From assembly GCA_965366625.1 (NCBI GenBank), contig CBDUGP010000039.1, positions 1-64,000 of the forward strand: a DNA stretch of 64,000 bases. The letters run 5' to 3'. Positions 26,571 to 35,340 of this stretch are shown one piece after another. How positions within the stretch are numbered: position 1 is the stretch's first letter; each line of letters begins with the position of its first letter. Made by a program: the position numbers and the translations under genes. The notes below the pieces were generated by a model. It worked only from the letters and a program-made list of their open reading frames with translations, searched no databases and was not told the origin of the DNA. Source of the stretch: JAUIJL01 sp965366625. GTDB lineage: Bacteria > Acidobacteriota > Thermoanaerobaculia > Multivoradales > J023.

Positions 26571-27966
26571 GAGTCAAGTCTTAATTGTCGAAGACGACGC
26601 CAAGATCCGCGCCAATTTGATCTTCCAGCTGCGTGAGCAGGGTTTTGCCACCCAAGCCGTGGCCAGTGCGGAGGACGCGATCACCCTGCTCGATGGGGAA
26701 TCGCGGCTGCCCGACCTCTTATTGTCCGACGTGCGGTTGCCGGGCATGAGCGGCATCGAAATGGTCCGGCAGTTGGCGTCTGAGAACCGTTTGCCGTCGA
26801 CCATCGTGGTGTCCGGAGAAGCGTCGATCAGCGAAACGGTGCAAGCCTTGAAGCTCGGGGTGCACGATTTTATCGAAAAACCCTTCAGCCGTGAGCGATT
26901 GGTGCAGTCGATCCGCAACACCCTCGACCATGCCGCGTTGCGCAAGGAAGTCCAAACCTTGCGCTCCGAACTCGAAGCGGAGAACGAGATCTTGGGCAAG
27001 TCGCCCCAAATCTCCGAGCTGCGGGAGAAGATTCAAAAGGCGGCGCCGACGGATGCCCGGGTGCTCATTCTGGGCGAGAGCGGCACGGGCAAGGAACTCG
27101 TGGCGGCGGCCCTCCATCGCCAGAGCCGACGGTCCGAAGGGCCCTACATCAAAATCAACTGCGCCGCGATTCCCGATCATCTGATCGAGGACGAACTCTT
27201 CGGCCACGTCAAGGGAGCTTTTACCGACGCCCGCAGCGCCAAGGCCGGGCTGTTCGAGGAAGCGGACTCGGGCACCCTTTTTCTCGACGAAATCGGGGAT
27301 ATGGATTACGCCCTGCAGTCCAGGCTGCTGCGCGTCTTGGAGGACGGCCGAGTTCGGCGCATCGGCGATACCCGCGACCGCCAGGTGGATGTGCGCGTGG
27401 TTGCCGCCACCCATCAAGACTTAGAGCACCATGTGCGCGACGGCAAATTTCGTGAGGACCTCTATTTTCGATTGGCGGCCCTGCCGATCGAGGTGCCGCC
27501 GCTGCGTGATCGAGGCAAGGATATCGGCCTGTTGTTTCACCACTTCCTCGGTGTGTTTGCTAAACGGCATCGCCTGCGGCCGAAACGGGTTGTCGAGGAG
27601 GTGGATCAGGCAGTAGCTCGTTACCGCTGGTCCGGCAATGTGCGCGAGCTGCGCAACATCTGCGAGCGGCTGGTGGTATTCGGTGGGGATCCGATTACGC
27701 TGGACCAGTTGCCGTCGTGTTTGCTCGACGGCGGATCTCCCGGCGAGGGAGCACAAGAGACGGGTTTGGTGCGTTTGGGTCAAAAAATCACCCTGGGTTT
27801 AAAGGCGTTCAAGACCCAATGCGAAAAAGAATATATCGAGAGCGTTTTACAGCGCAGCCATTGGAACGTGGCCGGCGCCGCGCGCATCTTGGATATTCAA
27901 CGGACCTATTTACACCAGAAGATCTCGGCCTTGGGAATCCGGCGTCCGGGCAGCGCCGACGATTGA
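26569..27966 (+). CDS. Sigma-54-dependent response regulator (NtrC family) with variant GAFTDA loop
   Basis: The 465-aa regulator has a receiver domain (residues 1-115; LLSDVRLPGMSG holds the phospho-Asp; EKPF Lys). The AAA+ domain has Walker A GESGTGKE and Walker B GTLFLDEIGDM. A Fis-type HTH is at the C-terminus (WNVAGAARILDIQRTYLHQKI). The L1 loop reads GAFTDA (27214-27231) instead of GAFTGA, the motif that contacts sigma-54. The Gly-to-Asp variant occurs in some natural bEBPs I recall, so activity cannot be excluded. The start at 26569 (MSQVLIVEDD) is preferred over the upstream in-frame ATG at 26554 inside the repeats. Confidence 0.92.
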   Translation: MSQVLIVEDDAKIRANLIFQLREQGFATQAVASAEDAITLLDGESRLPDLLLSDVRLPGMSGIEMVRQLASENRLPSTIVVSGEASISETVQALKLGVHDFIEKPFSRERLVQSIRNTLDHAALRKEVQTLRSELEAENEILGKSPQISELREKIQKAAPTDARVLILGESGTGKELVAAALHRQSRRSEGPYIKINCAAIPDHLIEDELFGHVKGAFTDARSAKAGLFEEADSGTLFLDEIGDMDYALQSRLLRVLEDGRVRRIGDTRDRQVDVRVVAATHQDLEHHVRDGKFREDLYFRLAALPIEVPPLRDRGKDIGLLFHHFLGVFAKRHRLRPKRVVEEVDQAVARYRWSGNVRELRNICERLVVFGGDPITLDQLPSCLLDGGSPGEGAQETGLVRLGQKITLGLKAFKTQCEKEYIESVLQRSHWNVAGAARILDIQRTYLHQKISALGIRRPGSADD

Positions 27967-28101
27967 CCGAGATCGTGTTTGTGTCAGCGGGGCCTGTGTT
28001 AGATTTCGAGTTCCGATAGATCTGCAATCTATGCCCGGACCGCAGAAAAAAACGGCAGAGTCCGTTGCCGGTTTGTGGCCTATCCAACGATTGACCCCCA
28101 C

Positions 28102-28128
28102 GAGAGCCGGCTTGTAGCCGGCCCTCTC
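28102..28128. terminator. Intergenic hairpin
   Basis: A GAGAG-CCGGCT / AGCCGG-CCTCTC interrupted stem lies between the NtrC-type gene and the sigma-like gene. It has no T-tract, so it could be a terminator or an extragenic palindrome. Confidence 0.4.
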
Positions 28129-28193
28129 AACTGACCCAATGAGCCGGCCCCAGTGAGTGGGTCCAGCGAGTTGGCCTTGAGGACTCGGCCGGC

Positions 28194-28988
28194 GTGGACT
28201 TGGCTCCCTTCAGCACACGGCCCGTGGAGCCGCTCCGAAAAACCACTGCCGACGGCACGCCCTTGAAGCGTCCGGCGACGGTGGAAAGCCAGATTGCCGA
28301 AGTTTTGGTTTCGGGCGCCGATGAGGTGCGTCGGCGAGCGGCGATTCGGGACCCGAACGATTCCCGCTTCTTGCCGTCCGAATGTTTGGTGTATCTGATT
28401 CGGGCGGCGGTGCGCGAAGGGCGTCACGGCTGGGTCGATGAGCTGGCGCCGCGGCTGTTGAGCCGTTGTGAGCGGTCGCTGAAGCGTTCGATTCGCGGCT
28501 TCGACACCGTCGGTGAAGAAGAAGCTCGGGAAGAAACCGTCGGCCGTTTGGCAGTGCTCTTGGTCGACCCGGGCAACGGAGCCGATTTCTTTGAAGTGCG
28601 ATTCGACTTGGCTTTGAAGCGTCTTCGGATCGACGTTTGCCGGCAAGTTCGCCGTCGCCGCGAGCCGTTGGTGGCGATCGAAGGAGTCGGCGAAGAGAGG
28701 GGCGGAGATGCCGGTCTCGATCGCCTGGCGGACGAGATCGACCTGGATGCCCTGCCCGGAAGTCTCGACGCCGAGCAAAGGGTTTGTTTAAACCAGGCGC
28801 TTTCCCGGTTGACGGAAGTGGAGCGCAAAGCGTTGATCCTGCATCGGGTGATGGGGGTTCCAATCGCTTCCAAGAAACCCGAGATCTCCACCTTGGTCGA
28901 GATTCTCGGAGTCTCCGAGCGCACCGTGCGCAACTACCTGCGGCGGGCGGAAAGCAAGATCTCCGGGTCGACGGAGGACGAGCGATGA
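28194..28988 (+). CDS. Sigma-70-like RNA polymerase sigma factor, divergent ECF type
   Basis: The 264-aa protein begins with GTG. Its C-terminal part is a clear sigma region 4 HTH (LSRLTEVERKALILHRVMG, then VEILGVSERTVRNYLRRAESKI). The middle (about 85-165, with ALKRLRIDVCRQVRRRREP) looks like a diverged region 2. The N-terminal 80 residues are not recognisable. Its stop overlaps the start of the next gene (ATGA, 28985-28988), and the IrrE-helicase gene follows 14 bp after that, so all three form an operon. It probably transcribes genes controlled by the partner proteins; targets are unknown. Confidence 0.75.
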   Translation: MDLAPFSTRPVEPLRKTTADGTPLKRPATVESQIAEVLVSGADEVRRRAAIRDPNDSRFLPSECLVYLIRAAVREGRHGWVDELAPRLLSRCERSLKRSIRGFDTVGEEEAREETVGRLAVLLVDPGNGADFFEVRFDLALKRLRIDVCRQVRRRREPLVAIEGVGEERGGDAGLDRLADEIDLDALPGSLDAEQRVCLNQALSRLTEVERKALILHRVMGVPIASKKPEISTLVEILGVSERTVRNYLRRAESKISGSTEDER

Positions 28989-29719
28989 ATGATCGACAAA
29001 CACAAAACGACCCAAGCGCAGCCCAAGATTCCGCCGCGGACGAATCAAGAAACATCCCGGCAACGGATCCGGATCTGCAGGACGTCTACCAAGAATTTCT
29101 CTTACTGGCCGACACCCCCGATGCCGCCACGCTCGAAAAGATGGTGGCCAAATACCCCCGATTCGCCGCCCAGCTGACGGATTTCGCGGTGGAGTGGGCG
29201 ATGCAGGATCTGCTTCCAGGTGGGGATTCGGACTCGCAAGCCGAAGAGTATTCAGCCCATTCGGGAATGGATATGAGTTCGGCAGTGGCCGCGGCCATGG
29301 ATCGATTGCACGCGGGTCTGGATGCCACCCCAACCACCCATCGGGATCCGTTCAAAGATCGCACACCCTCGGATTTGAGCCGATTGGGCAGCCGACTCGG
29401 GCTCGACAAAACGCTGGTCGCCAAGCTCAGGGATCGCCGAATCGAGGCACAGACCGTGCCGGACTTTTTGCACCGTCAATTGGCCGATGAACTCGAGGTG
29501 CCGCTCGACGCGGTCATCGCCCACCTCCAGGGACCGCCGGTGCTTTCCATGGGCGCCAGCTTCAAGGCCGAAGGCAAACCCGAGGCCATGGGCAAGGAGC
29601 CCTTCGCCCAGGCGGTCGAGCGCAGTCGGCTCAATGCCGACGAAAAGCAGGCGCTGCTCGACGGTGCCTCGGATCGTGCCTCCGAAGACACCTGCGGCCG
29701 GGACTCGGACCGTGGCTGA
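28985..29719 (+). CDS. Sigma-partner protein with HTH-like C-terminal region, possible IrrE substrate
   Basis: The 244-aa protein starts inside the stop of the sigma-like gene. The N-terminal half (20-80) contains YQEFLLLADTPDAATLEKM and is acidic and helical. The C-terminal part (about 130-175; SRLGLDKTLVAKLRDRRIEA followed by LHRQLADELEVPLDAVIAHL) has the spacing of an XRE-type antitoxin or repressor HTH. Its position between a sigma factor and an ImmA/IrrE peptidase suggests a repressor or anti-sigma factor that is cleaved by the peptidase, like ImmR or DdrO. There is no membrane segment and no zinc-finger motif. The role is inferred from position only. Confidence 0.65.
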   Translation: MNDRQTQNDPSAAQDSAADESRNIPATDPDLQDVYQEFLLLADTPDAATLEKMVAKYPRFAAQLTDFAVEWAMQDLLPGGDSDSQAEEYSAHSGMDMSSAVAAAMDRLHAGLDATPTTHRDPFKDRTPSDLSRLGSRLGLDKTLVAKLRDRRIEAQTVPDFLHRQLADELEVPLDAVIAHLQGPPVLSMGASFKAEGKPEAMGKEPFAQAVERSRLNADEKQALLDGASDRASEDTCGRDSDRG

Positions 29720-29733
29720 GATCGGATCCGCTT

Positions 29734-32700
29734 GTGGACGCCTTTGAGATCGTTCGAACTCGGGCCGCGGATCGGCGTCAACAGGCGGCGCTCGCCCCCG
29801 ATACCCCAGCTATCGAGGTCGCCACTCGACTAGCCCTGGCCGAAGGTTACGATCCTATTCCCCTAGACCCCGACGACCCTCTGCTGCAAGGCGCGGAGGC
29901 GGTGCTCGATCGCGGGGTCGAAGCCATCTTCTATCGGGGCTCCGCCGATCTGCCCGAAGCCGCAACCCTGATCGCCCACGAGCTCGGGCACTTATTTCTG
30001 CACGGCGGGCTTTCCTGGTGTCACGCCGGGGATTTGGTCGGTGAGTTGGAAGACGTCGACGGGGCGGAAGACATCGGCGCTCCCGTGCATCGGCTGGAAA
30101 GTTATGGCGCCCGGGAGCGTCAAGAGCTACAAGCCAACGTGTTCGCCCGGGAGCTGTTATTGCCTCGGCCCATGGCGCGGCATCTATTTCTAGGCACGGA
30201 CATGGGGGCTTCGGAGATTTCCGAGCGGTTGGGCCTACCCCTGGAGTTGGTGCGTCAACAACTGTGCGACGCCCTCTTGCTACCCGGCGACGGACCGATT
30301 CACGATGCTTCTCCTGTTAACGATTCCGTCGGCGCTGGATCCGTCTGCGCTGGATCCGTCGATGAGGCGCAGCCCGTCGACGCCGCGGGCTCCGACGGGC
30401 CGGTCACCAGGCTGTCGGCTCTGACCCTGGATCCATCGCAGCGGGCGGCGGCCGAGCATTTGGGCAGCCCCCTGCTGCTCGAAGCGGGGCCGGGCACGGG
30501 CAAAACCCGGACCTTGGTGGCGCGGGTGTTGTATTTGATGGATCGCGGCGTCGACCCGGGATCGATTTTGGTGCTCACTTTCTCGAACAAAGCCGCCCAG
30601 GAGATCGTCGAGCGGGTGGCTCGATATTGGAGCGATGCCACACCGACCCTCTTCGCCGGCACCTTCCACGCTTTCGGCCTGGAGGTTTTGCGCAAACACC
30701 ACGATCGACTGGGTTTGACCCCGGGCTTGAAGGTGGTCGACCGGGCCGACGCCATCGCCCTGCTCGAAGACCAGCTGCCGACCCTGGGATTGAAGCATCA
30801 TCAAAACCTCTACGAGCCGGCCCTTGAGCTGAAGGAGATTCTGTCGGCGGTTTCCAGGGCCAAGGACGAGCTGGTGGACGCGGCGGGATACGAGCAGCTG
30901 GTACGCCAGTGGGTCGAGCGGGCCGAGGGGGAGAAGGAGCTTCTCGAAGGCGAGCGGGCTCTCGAGGTGGCCCGGGTCTACGAGCTTTATGAGCAACTCT
31001 TGAGCCGCAAGGGATGGGTGGACTTCGGCGATTTGGTGATGAAACCGACCCTGCTTTTGGAGCGCGATCCCGCCGTCCGCACCGCCCTTCGCCTGCGCTA
31101 TCGGCACGTCTTGGTGGACGAATATCAGGACGTCAACCGAGCCGGGGCCCGTCTGCTGAAAGCCTTGGCGGGTGATGGCGAGCGTTTGTGGGTGGTAGGA
31201 GATTCTCGCCAGTCCATTTACCGATTCCGTGGCGCCTCCACGGCCAATATGCGACTTTTCCCCCGAGACTTCCAGAGCGCCGAGCGCAAGGCCTTGGAAG
31301 TCAGTTATCGCTCAACCCCCGAGATTGTTTCTTGTTTCCAAAGCTTTGCCCGGTCGATGGGGGCGTCCGAAGGCATGTTGCCCCTCGACCTGGATGCGTT
31401 TCGTGGCACCGAGGGGACGGGATCCCGGCCGACGTTGACCGAGGCTGCCCACAACGACGACGAGGTGGCCGCGGTCGCCGGTCGAATCCACGAGCTTTGC
31501 GAAGCCGGGATCGACCTGCGCAAGCAGGCGGTGCTGTGCCGCTCCAATGCGCAGGTCGAGCGTTTTGCCCGCGGCCTCGGGGCCAGGGGATTACCGGTTC
31601 TGCACCTCGGCAGTCTTTTCGAGCGCTCCGAGGTTCGAGACCTGCTGTCGGTCCTATCGCTCGTGGTCGATCCACGGGGAGGATCCCTGGCTCGCTTGGC
31701 GGCCATGCCCGAATACGCCATTCCAGCGACCGACGTGCGGACCTTTCTCGACGCCGTGGGCGGTCGATTCGGTGACGGCGGGGACGAAGCTTCGGTCCAG
31801 GAGCGACGTCAACGGGCCCTTTCGGTGTTGCGTCGACTCGCGGGTCTGCCCAACGAAGACGTCGGCTCAGGCGGCTCGGAGACCGCATTGGACGATTGCT
31901 GCGCTTGGCTGGTCAGCGAGCTGAGCGAGGCCGGGCTCCGGGGTTTGAATCGGTTGGCTGAGGATCTGCGCGATGCCTCGCCCAAGCACAGCCCATGGCG
32001 GATTGTGACCACCTACCTTTTCGATCGCTCCCAATTGCTGCGCCGACCGTCCGAGGGATGGGTGTTGGAAGAGCAGATGCGGGCGGTGGCGATCTACCAA
32101 TTCTTGAGCTTCGTGCGCCAAGCGAAGGCGCCGGGGCGTGGATTTCCCGCCGCTCGTGTGTTGGACCGCATTCGAAGATTGGTGATGCTGGGGGAGGAGC
32201 GGGACCTGCGCCAAATGCCGGCCGCCGCCCTGCATCTCAACGCCATCCGGCTGATGACCCTTCACGGCAGCAAGGGATTGGAATTCGAAGCGGTGCATTT
32301 GCCGAGCCTTTCCAGCGGCGGTTTGCCGTCGAGCTTTCGCCGACCGCGATGTCCGCCGCCGCCCGGATTGGTCACCGGCCTCGATCCCCGGGAGGATGGC
32401 GAGCGAGCACTGCACGATGCGGAAGAAGAGTGTCTCTTCTTCGTCGCCATTTCCCGGGCCCGCAGTCATCTCGCGCTCTACCGCTCGACCACCGCCGGCA
32501 CTCGGCGTAGGAAGCCGTCTGCCTTTTTGTCGGAACTCGAACCTCAGCCTATTTCAGTCGAGGAGGCTATGCGGATCCCCATGGGCCTGTCCGACTCCAC
32601 GGAGACCCTCCGGCTCGAAGGTCGGGAGGTGCTGCGCCAAAGCCGGGCGCGCGACCTAGCGGTTTACGAGCGCTGTCCCCGTCGTTTTTTCTACAGTCGA

Positions 32701-33459
32701 TTATTCGGCTTGCCCGGTTATCGACGGGACGGTGCTTATCAAGATACCCAGAGCTGCCTCTATCAATTGCTCGATGGCTTGCGCTCGTCCCAAGAGCCGA
32801 TTCAACGGTCGGATTTTGTCGACCGGACGGAGAAGGTGTGGAAGCAGGTGGGTCCCACCGGCCATGCCTTCGAGCAAGAATATCGCCGGCTCTTCGGTTC
32901 CTTGGCCGACGCCCTGTGGCAGGCCTATCAGGACCTCGGGCCACTCGATGGGTTCGACCCTTCGGCCTCGGGCCCCGATGGGGCCATCTCCCTGGAGTTG
33001 GGAGATTGTCGAGTGCAATTGGAACCTGATTTGGCGGGTAAGTCGTCGTCGGGGGTCACCCTGCTGCGCATTGTGCGTACCGGTCGGCAAGGTTCGTTCA
33101 AGGCTGAGGACACGATCCACGCTCTTTGGCAGCAGGCAGTGCTGGAGCGCTTCGGGGTCGGTGCCCGAGTCGAGGTGGTGCACTTGGCGGATGGGGAAAA
33201 AACACCGGTTGCGCTGACCGCCAAGAAGCTGCAGACCCGCCTGGAAAAGGGCCGCACCATGGTCCGTGACGTGGCCGCCGGTCGATTTCCGGCCCAGGTG
33301 GATCCCGTGCGCTGCCCGCGGTGCCCGTACTTCTTCGTGTGTCCTACGGTCCCAGGAGGCCCGATTGTCTTGCGCTCGCCGGAAAACGAGGCGGGTCGAG
33401 GCGGGGAGGCGGATCGAGCTGCCCATGGACTCAAGGGTGAGAAAACCCCTGCGGGATGA
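29734..33459 (+). CDS. ImmA/IrrE metalloprotease - UvrD helicase - degenerate PD-(D/E)XK fusion
   Basis: The 1241-aa protein (GTG start) joins three modules. Residues 1-185 are an ImmA/IrrE peptidase: zinc motif HELGH (82-86) and third ligand in RQELQANVFARELLLP (about 129-144). A variable Ser/Gly/Asp linker (190-225) contains a 15-bp duplication (GAGSVCAGSV). Residues about 228-930 are a complete SF1A UvrD-type helicase: EAGPGTGKT (250-258), LVDEYQDVN (about 455), GDSRQSIYRFRGA (about 487), LHGSKGLEFEAVHLP (about 840) and AISRARSHL (about 903). The C-terminus is AddB/Cas4-like, with four cysteines (ERCPRRFFY near 973; CPRCPYFFVCP near 1194), but the catalytic D-x-K of DYKTG reads IVR (RIVRTGRQ), so nuclease activity is probably lost. 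This combination is unfamiliar to me as a characterised protein. It may sense DNA structure and trigger proteolysis of a repressor. Confidence 0.85.
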   Translation: MDAFEIVRTRAADRRQQAALAPDTPAIEVATRLALAEGYDPIPLDPDDPLLQGAEAVLDRGVEAIFYRGSADLPEAATLIAHELGHLFLHGGLSWCHAGDLVGELEDVDGAEDIGAPVHRLESYGARERQELQANVFARELLLPRPMARHLFLGTDMGASEISERLGLPLELVRQQLCDALLLPGDGPIHDASPVNDSVGAGSVCAGSVDEAQPVDAAGSDGPVTRLSALTLDPSQRAAAEHLGSPLLLEAGPGTGKTRTLVARVLYLMDRGVDPGSILVLTFSNKAAQEIVERVARYWSDATPTLFAGTFHAFGLEVLRKHHDRLGLTPGLKVVDRADAIALLEDQLPTLGLKHHQNLYEPALELKEILSAVSRAKDELVDAAGYEQLVRQWVERAEGEKELLEGERALEVARVYELYEQLLSRKGWVDFGDLVMKPTLLLERDPAVRTALRLRYRHVLVDEYQDVNRAGARLLKALAGDGERLWVVGDSRQSIYRFRGASTANMRLFPRDFQSAERKALEVSYRSTPEIVSCFQSFARSMGASEGMLPLDLDAFRGTEGTGSRPTLTEAAHNDDEVAAVAGRIHELCEAGIDLRKQAVLCRSNAQVERFARGLGARGLPVLHLGSLFERSEVRDLLSVLSLVVDPRGGSLARLAAMPEYAIPATDVRTFLDAVGGRFGDGGDEASVQERRQRALSVLRRLAGLPNEDVGSGGSETALDDCCAWLVSELSEAGLRGLNRLAEDLRDASPKHSPWRIVTTYLFDRSQLLRRPSEGWVLEEQMRAVAIYQFLSFVRQAKAPGRGFPAARVLDRIRRLVMLGEERDLRQMPAAALHLNAIRLMTLHGSKGLEFEAVHLPSLSSGGLPSSFRRPRCPPPPGLVTGLDPREDGERALHDAEEECLFFVAISRARSHLALYRSTTAGTRRRKPSAFLSELEPQPISVEEAMRIPMGLSDSTETLRLEGREVLRQSRARDLAVYERCPRRFFYSRLFGLPGYRRDGAYQDTQSCLYQLLDGLRSSQEPIQRSDFVDRTEKVWKQVGPTGHAFEQEYRRLFGSLADALWQAYQDLGPLDGFDPSASGPDGAISLELGDCRVQLEPDLAGKSSSGVTLLRIVRTGRQGSFKAEDTIHALWQQAVLERFGVGARVEVVHLADGEKTPVALTAKKLQTRLEKGRTMVRDVAAGRFPAQVDPVRCPRCPYFFVCPTVPGGPIVLRSPENEAGRGGEADRAAHGLKGEKTPAG

Positions 33460-33689
33460 TGCTCGGCGGCGCCGACCCTCTGTAAGACATGACGCACGAA
33501 AATCACGGCAGCAAATCGTCATCGTAGAGAAATCTCTTGGTTTGGCCTTGCCGGTTGTGGTCCCCGGCCCCGATTGATCGGGTAGCGAACAGCTCCTTCC
33601 ACCTCGGCCTGCTAGGGGCACGAGCCCGCGACAACGAGCCCGAGGCGCAGGATATCGAGCCCCAGACCAGCTCTCTTGGAGGACCAGAC

Positions 33690-34031
33690 ATGAGCAGCGT
33701 TCCCACCACCTCCCGTTCCACCGACAACCGTCCGACCCTCACCCGTCCGACCGCCGCCGTCCGTCGTGCGCAATCCGTAATTCTCGAAATCGCGGAAGAC
33801 CTTCGTCGTGCGGATCGTCGATTGGCGGAAGTGGTGGAGTCTTTGGATCCCGAGTCCGCGGAGGCATTGCACGAGGAATTGGTCAGTGTTGCGCAATGCG
33901 TTCGGACCGACCTCTTGAGCGATGCGATCGAGACCCTTTACGCTCTGAGTTGCCGTACCGAGGACGAAGCGCTGCGCCGGCGCCTGGAGCTCTTCGATGC
34001 TCTAGATCGGTTGAGCGTCAGGGCGCACTAG
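33690..34031 (+). CDS. Small helical hypothetical protein
   Basis: This encodes 113 residues beginning MSSVPTTSRSTDN, with a GGAGG ribosome-binding site at the right distance. Residues 20-113 are predicted helical with heptad-like acidic and basic alternation (ILEIAEDLRRADRRLAEVVESLDPE). No family was recognised. It is 230 bp downstream of the IrrE-helicase gene on the same strand, so it could be a late member of that operon or an independent gene. The open frame reaches back to 33537, but no start there is supported. Confidence 0.55.
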   Translation: MSSVPTTSRSTDNRPTLTRPTAAVRRAQSVILEIAEDLRRADRRLAEVVESLDPESAEALHEELVSVAQCVRTDLLSDAIETLYALSCRTEDEALRRRLELFDALDRLSVRAH

Positions 34032-34303
34032 CCCGGGAATCGGAAGTCTTGGCGAGAGCAATACGGTGGTCTTGACAAGAGAAATGATGTAAACTTGATG
34101 GGAGAGGGGCGAATCAGCCTGGGATTTCCTGCCTGGGATTTCTTACAGACTTTCTCCATTGGTTCGTCTAGCTTTCCTCTGCTACGGTTTCCTCTCAGTC
34201 GGCTCCGTCTTCGCCCTGTGCTTTCCATGCTCTCTCGATGCTTACTCAATGCTCTAAGTGAGTGATTTCACCACGCTTGAAAACAAGCGGGATCCGGCTA
34301 TAC

Positions 34304-34981
34304 ATGGATCGGGGGAGGTTGTTGAGCGCCAAGATAAGAGTCTTGATTGTCGACGATCACGTGGTGGTTCGAGAGGGTACTGAATTACTGCTGGCCGATT
34401 TCGAGCACATCGAGGTGGTTGGAAAGGCGTCCAACGGCGAGGAAGCTTTGGCCAAAGTTTCCGACCTGCGACCCGATGTCGTTTTGCTCGATCTTATGAT
34501 GCCCGGGCCCGAGCCGGTGGATGTCATCCGTGCCGCTCTGGCGACCCAATCCGACCTCCGCGTTTTAGTGGTCACCGGCTCTACCGAGCAAAATGAAGTG
34601 CTCGATGCCATCCGCGCCGGGGCCATGGGTTATTTGTCGAAAAACGCGAATCGTCAGGATTACCTGCGGGCGATCGAGCGTCTTCACCGTGGTGAGGCGT
34701 TCCTGCCGGCGGAACTCACCCGTGAGCTGATCCGAGATTCCGGTGGCGAGGGAGATCCCGCCTTGGCCCGGCTTACGGACCGAGAGCGTGAACTCTTGCG
34801 CCTGGTGGCACTCGGCTGGGATAACCACCGAATTGCCGACCATCTCCACATCGCCGAAGTCACCGCCCGCACCCATCTGAGCCGACTACTGTCCAAAATC
34901 GGCGTTTCGAATCGCGTCGAAGCCGCGGTTTTTGCCTTTAGGCACGGCCTGGCCAGCCTGGACGAAACTTCGGCCGACTGA
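34304..34981 (+). CDS. Response regulator, NarL/FixJ (LuxR) family
   Basis: The 225-aa response regulator has an N-terminal receiver (IRVLIVDDHVVVREG with the acidic pair, and LLDLMMPG with the phospho-Asp) and a C-terminal LuxR HTH (LTDRERELLRLVALGWDNHRIADHL, then EVTARTHLSRLLSKIGV). The start is uncertain: ATG at 34304 is used here, while a TTG at 34322 sits 3 bp after GGGGGAGG. No kinase gene adjoins, so it is an orphan. A strong terminator follows at 35175. Confidence 0.88.
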   Translation: MDRGRLLSAKIRVLIVDDHVVVREGTELLLADFEHIEVVGKASNGEEALAKVSDLRPDVVLLDLMMPGPEPVDVIRAALATQSDLRVLVVTGSTEQNEVLDAIRAGAMGYLSKNANRQDYLRAIERLHRGEAFLPAELTRELIRDSGGEGDPALARLTDRERELLRLVALGWDNHRIADHLHIAEVTARTHLSRLLSKIGVSNRVEAAVFAFRHGLASLDETSAD

Positions 34982-35174
34982 TGCCTTGGAGCCGTCCCTT
35001 GGGCGCAACATTGTTGGCGAACAATTCAACAGGATGAGGACGACAGGGTTTCGACGCTGCCGTAGGATCTTCTCGACGGACAGGAGATTCCCTCTCGAAA
35101 GCTCCTCCGGAATCGAAGTTCTCCTCTAAAGACCGATTCCGAAGCTTTTGAAAGCGGCATCGAGATCCACCAAA

Positions 35175-35203
35175 CGGGAGTCACAGGGCTCCCGAATTTT
35201 TTT
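35175..35203 (+). terminator. Rho-independent terminator
   Basis: A CGGGAG / CTCCCG stem with an 8-nt loop, then AA and seven T residues. It lies about 195 bp after the response regulator stop. Confidence 0.8.
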
Positions 35204-35302
35204 GCGCAAAAATTCCCAGCACGAGCTTTCGGTCACCTAAATCCTCTCGAGAAACTCACTTCGAATGGATCGATCGGCCCGTCGGTGAGGCGAGTTCGAA
35301 GC

Positions 35303-35331
35303 TTGACTCTGAAAAGGCCACAGCCTGCTAG
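35303..35331 (+). promoter_or_regulatory. Possible sigma-70 promoter, leaderless start downstream
   Basis: TTGACT, a 17-bp spacer and TGCTAG precede the ATG at 35341 by 9 bp. If used, transcription would begin at or just before the start codon. The -10 is imperfect. Confidence 0.35.
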
Positions 35332-35340
35332 AGTTTGAGA

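Larger units (their letters stand above)
34982..35340. other. Intergenic region with terminator and possible promoter
   Basis: This 359-bp stretch has the rho-independent terminator for the response regulator at 35175-35203 and a sigma-70-like promoter at 35303-35331. The stretch between the regulator and the terminator holds nothing recognised. Confidence 0.5.
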
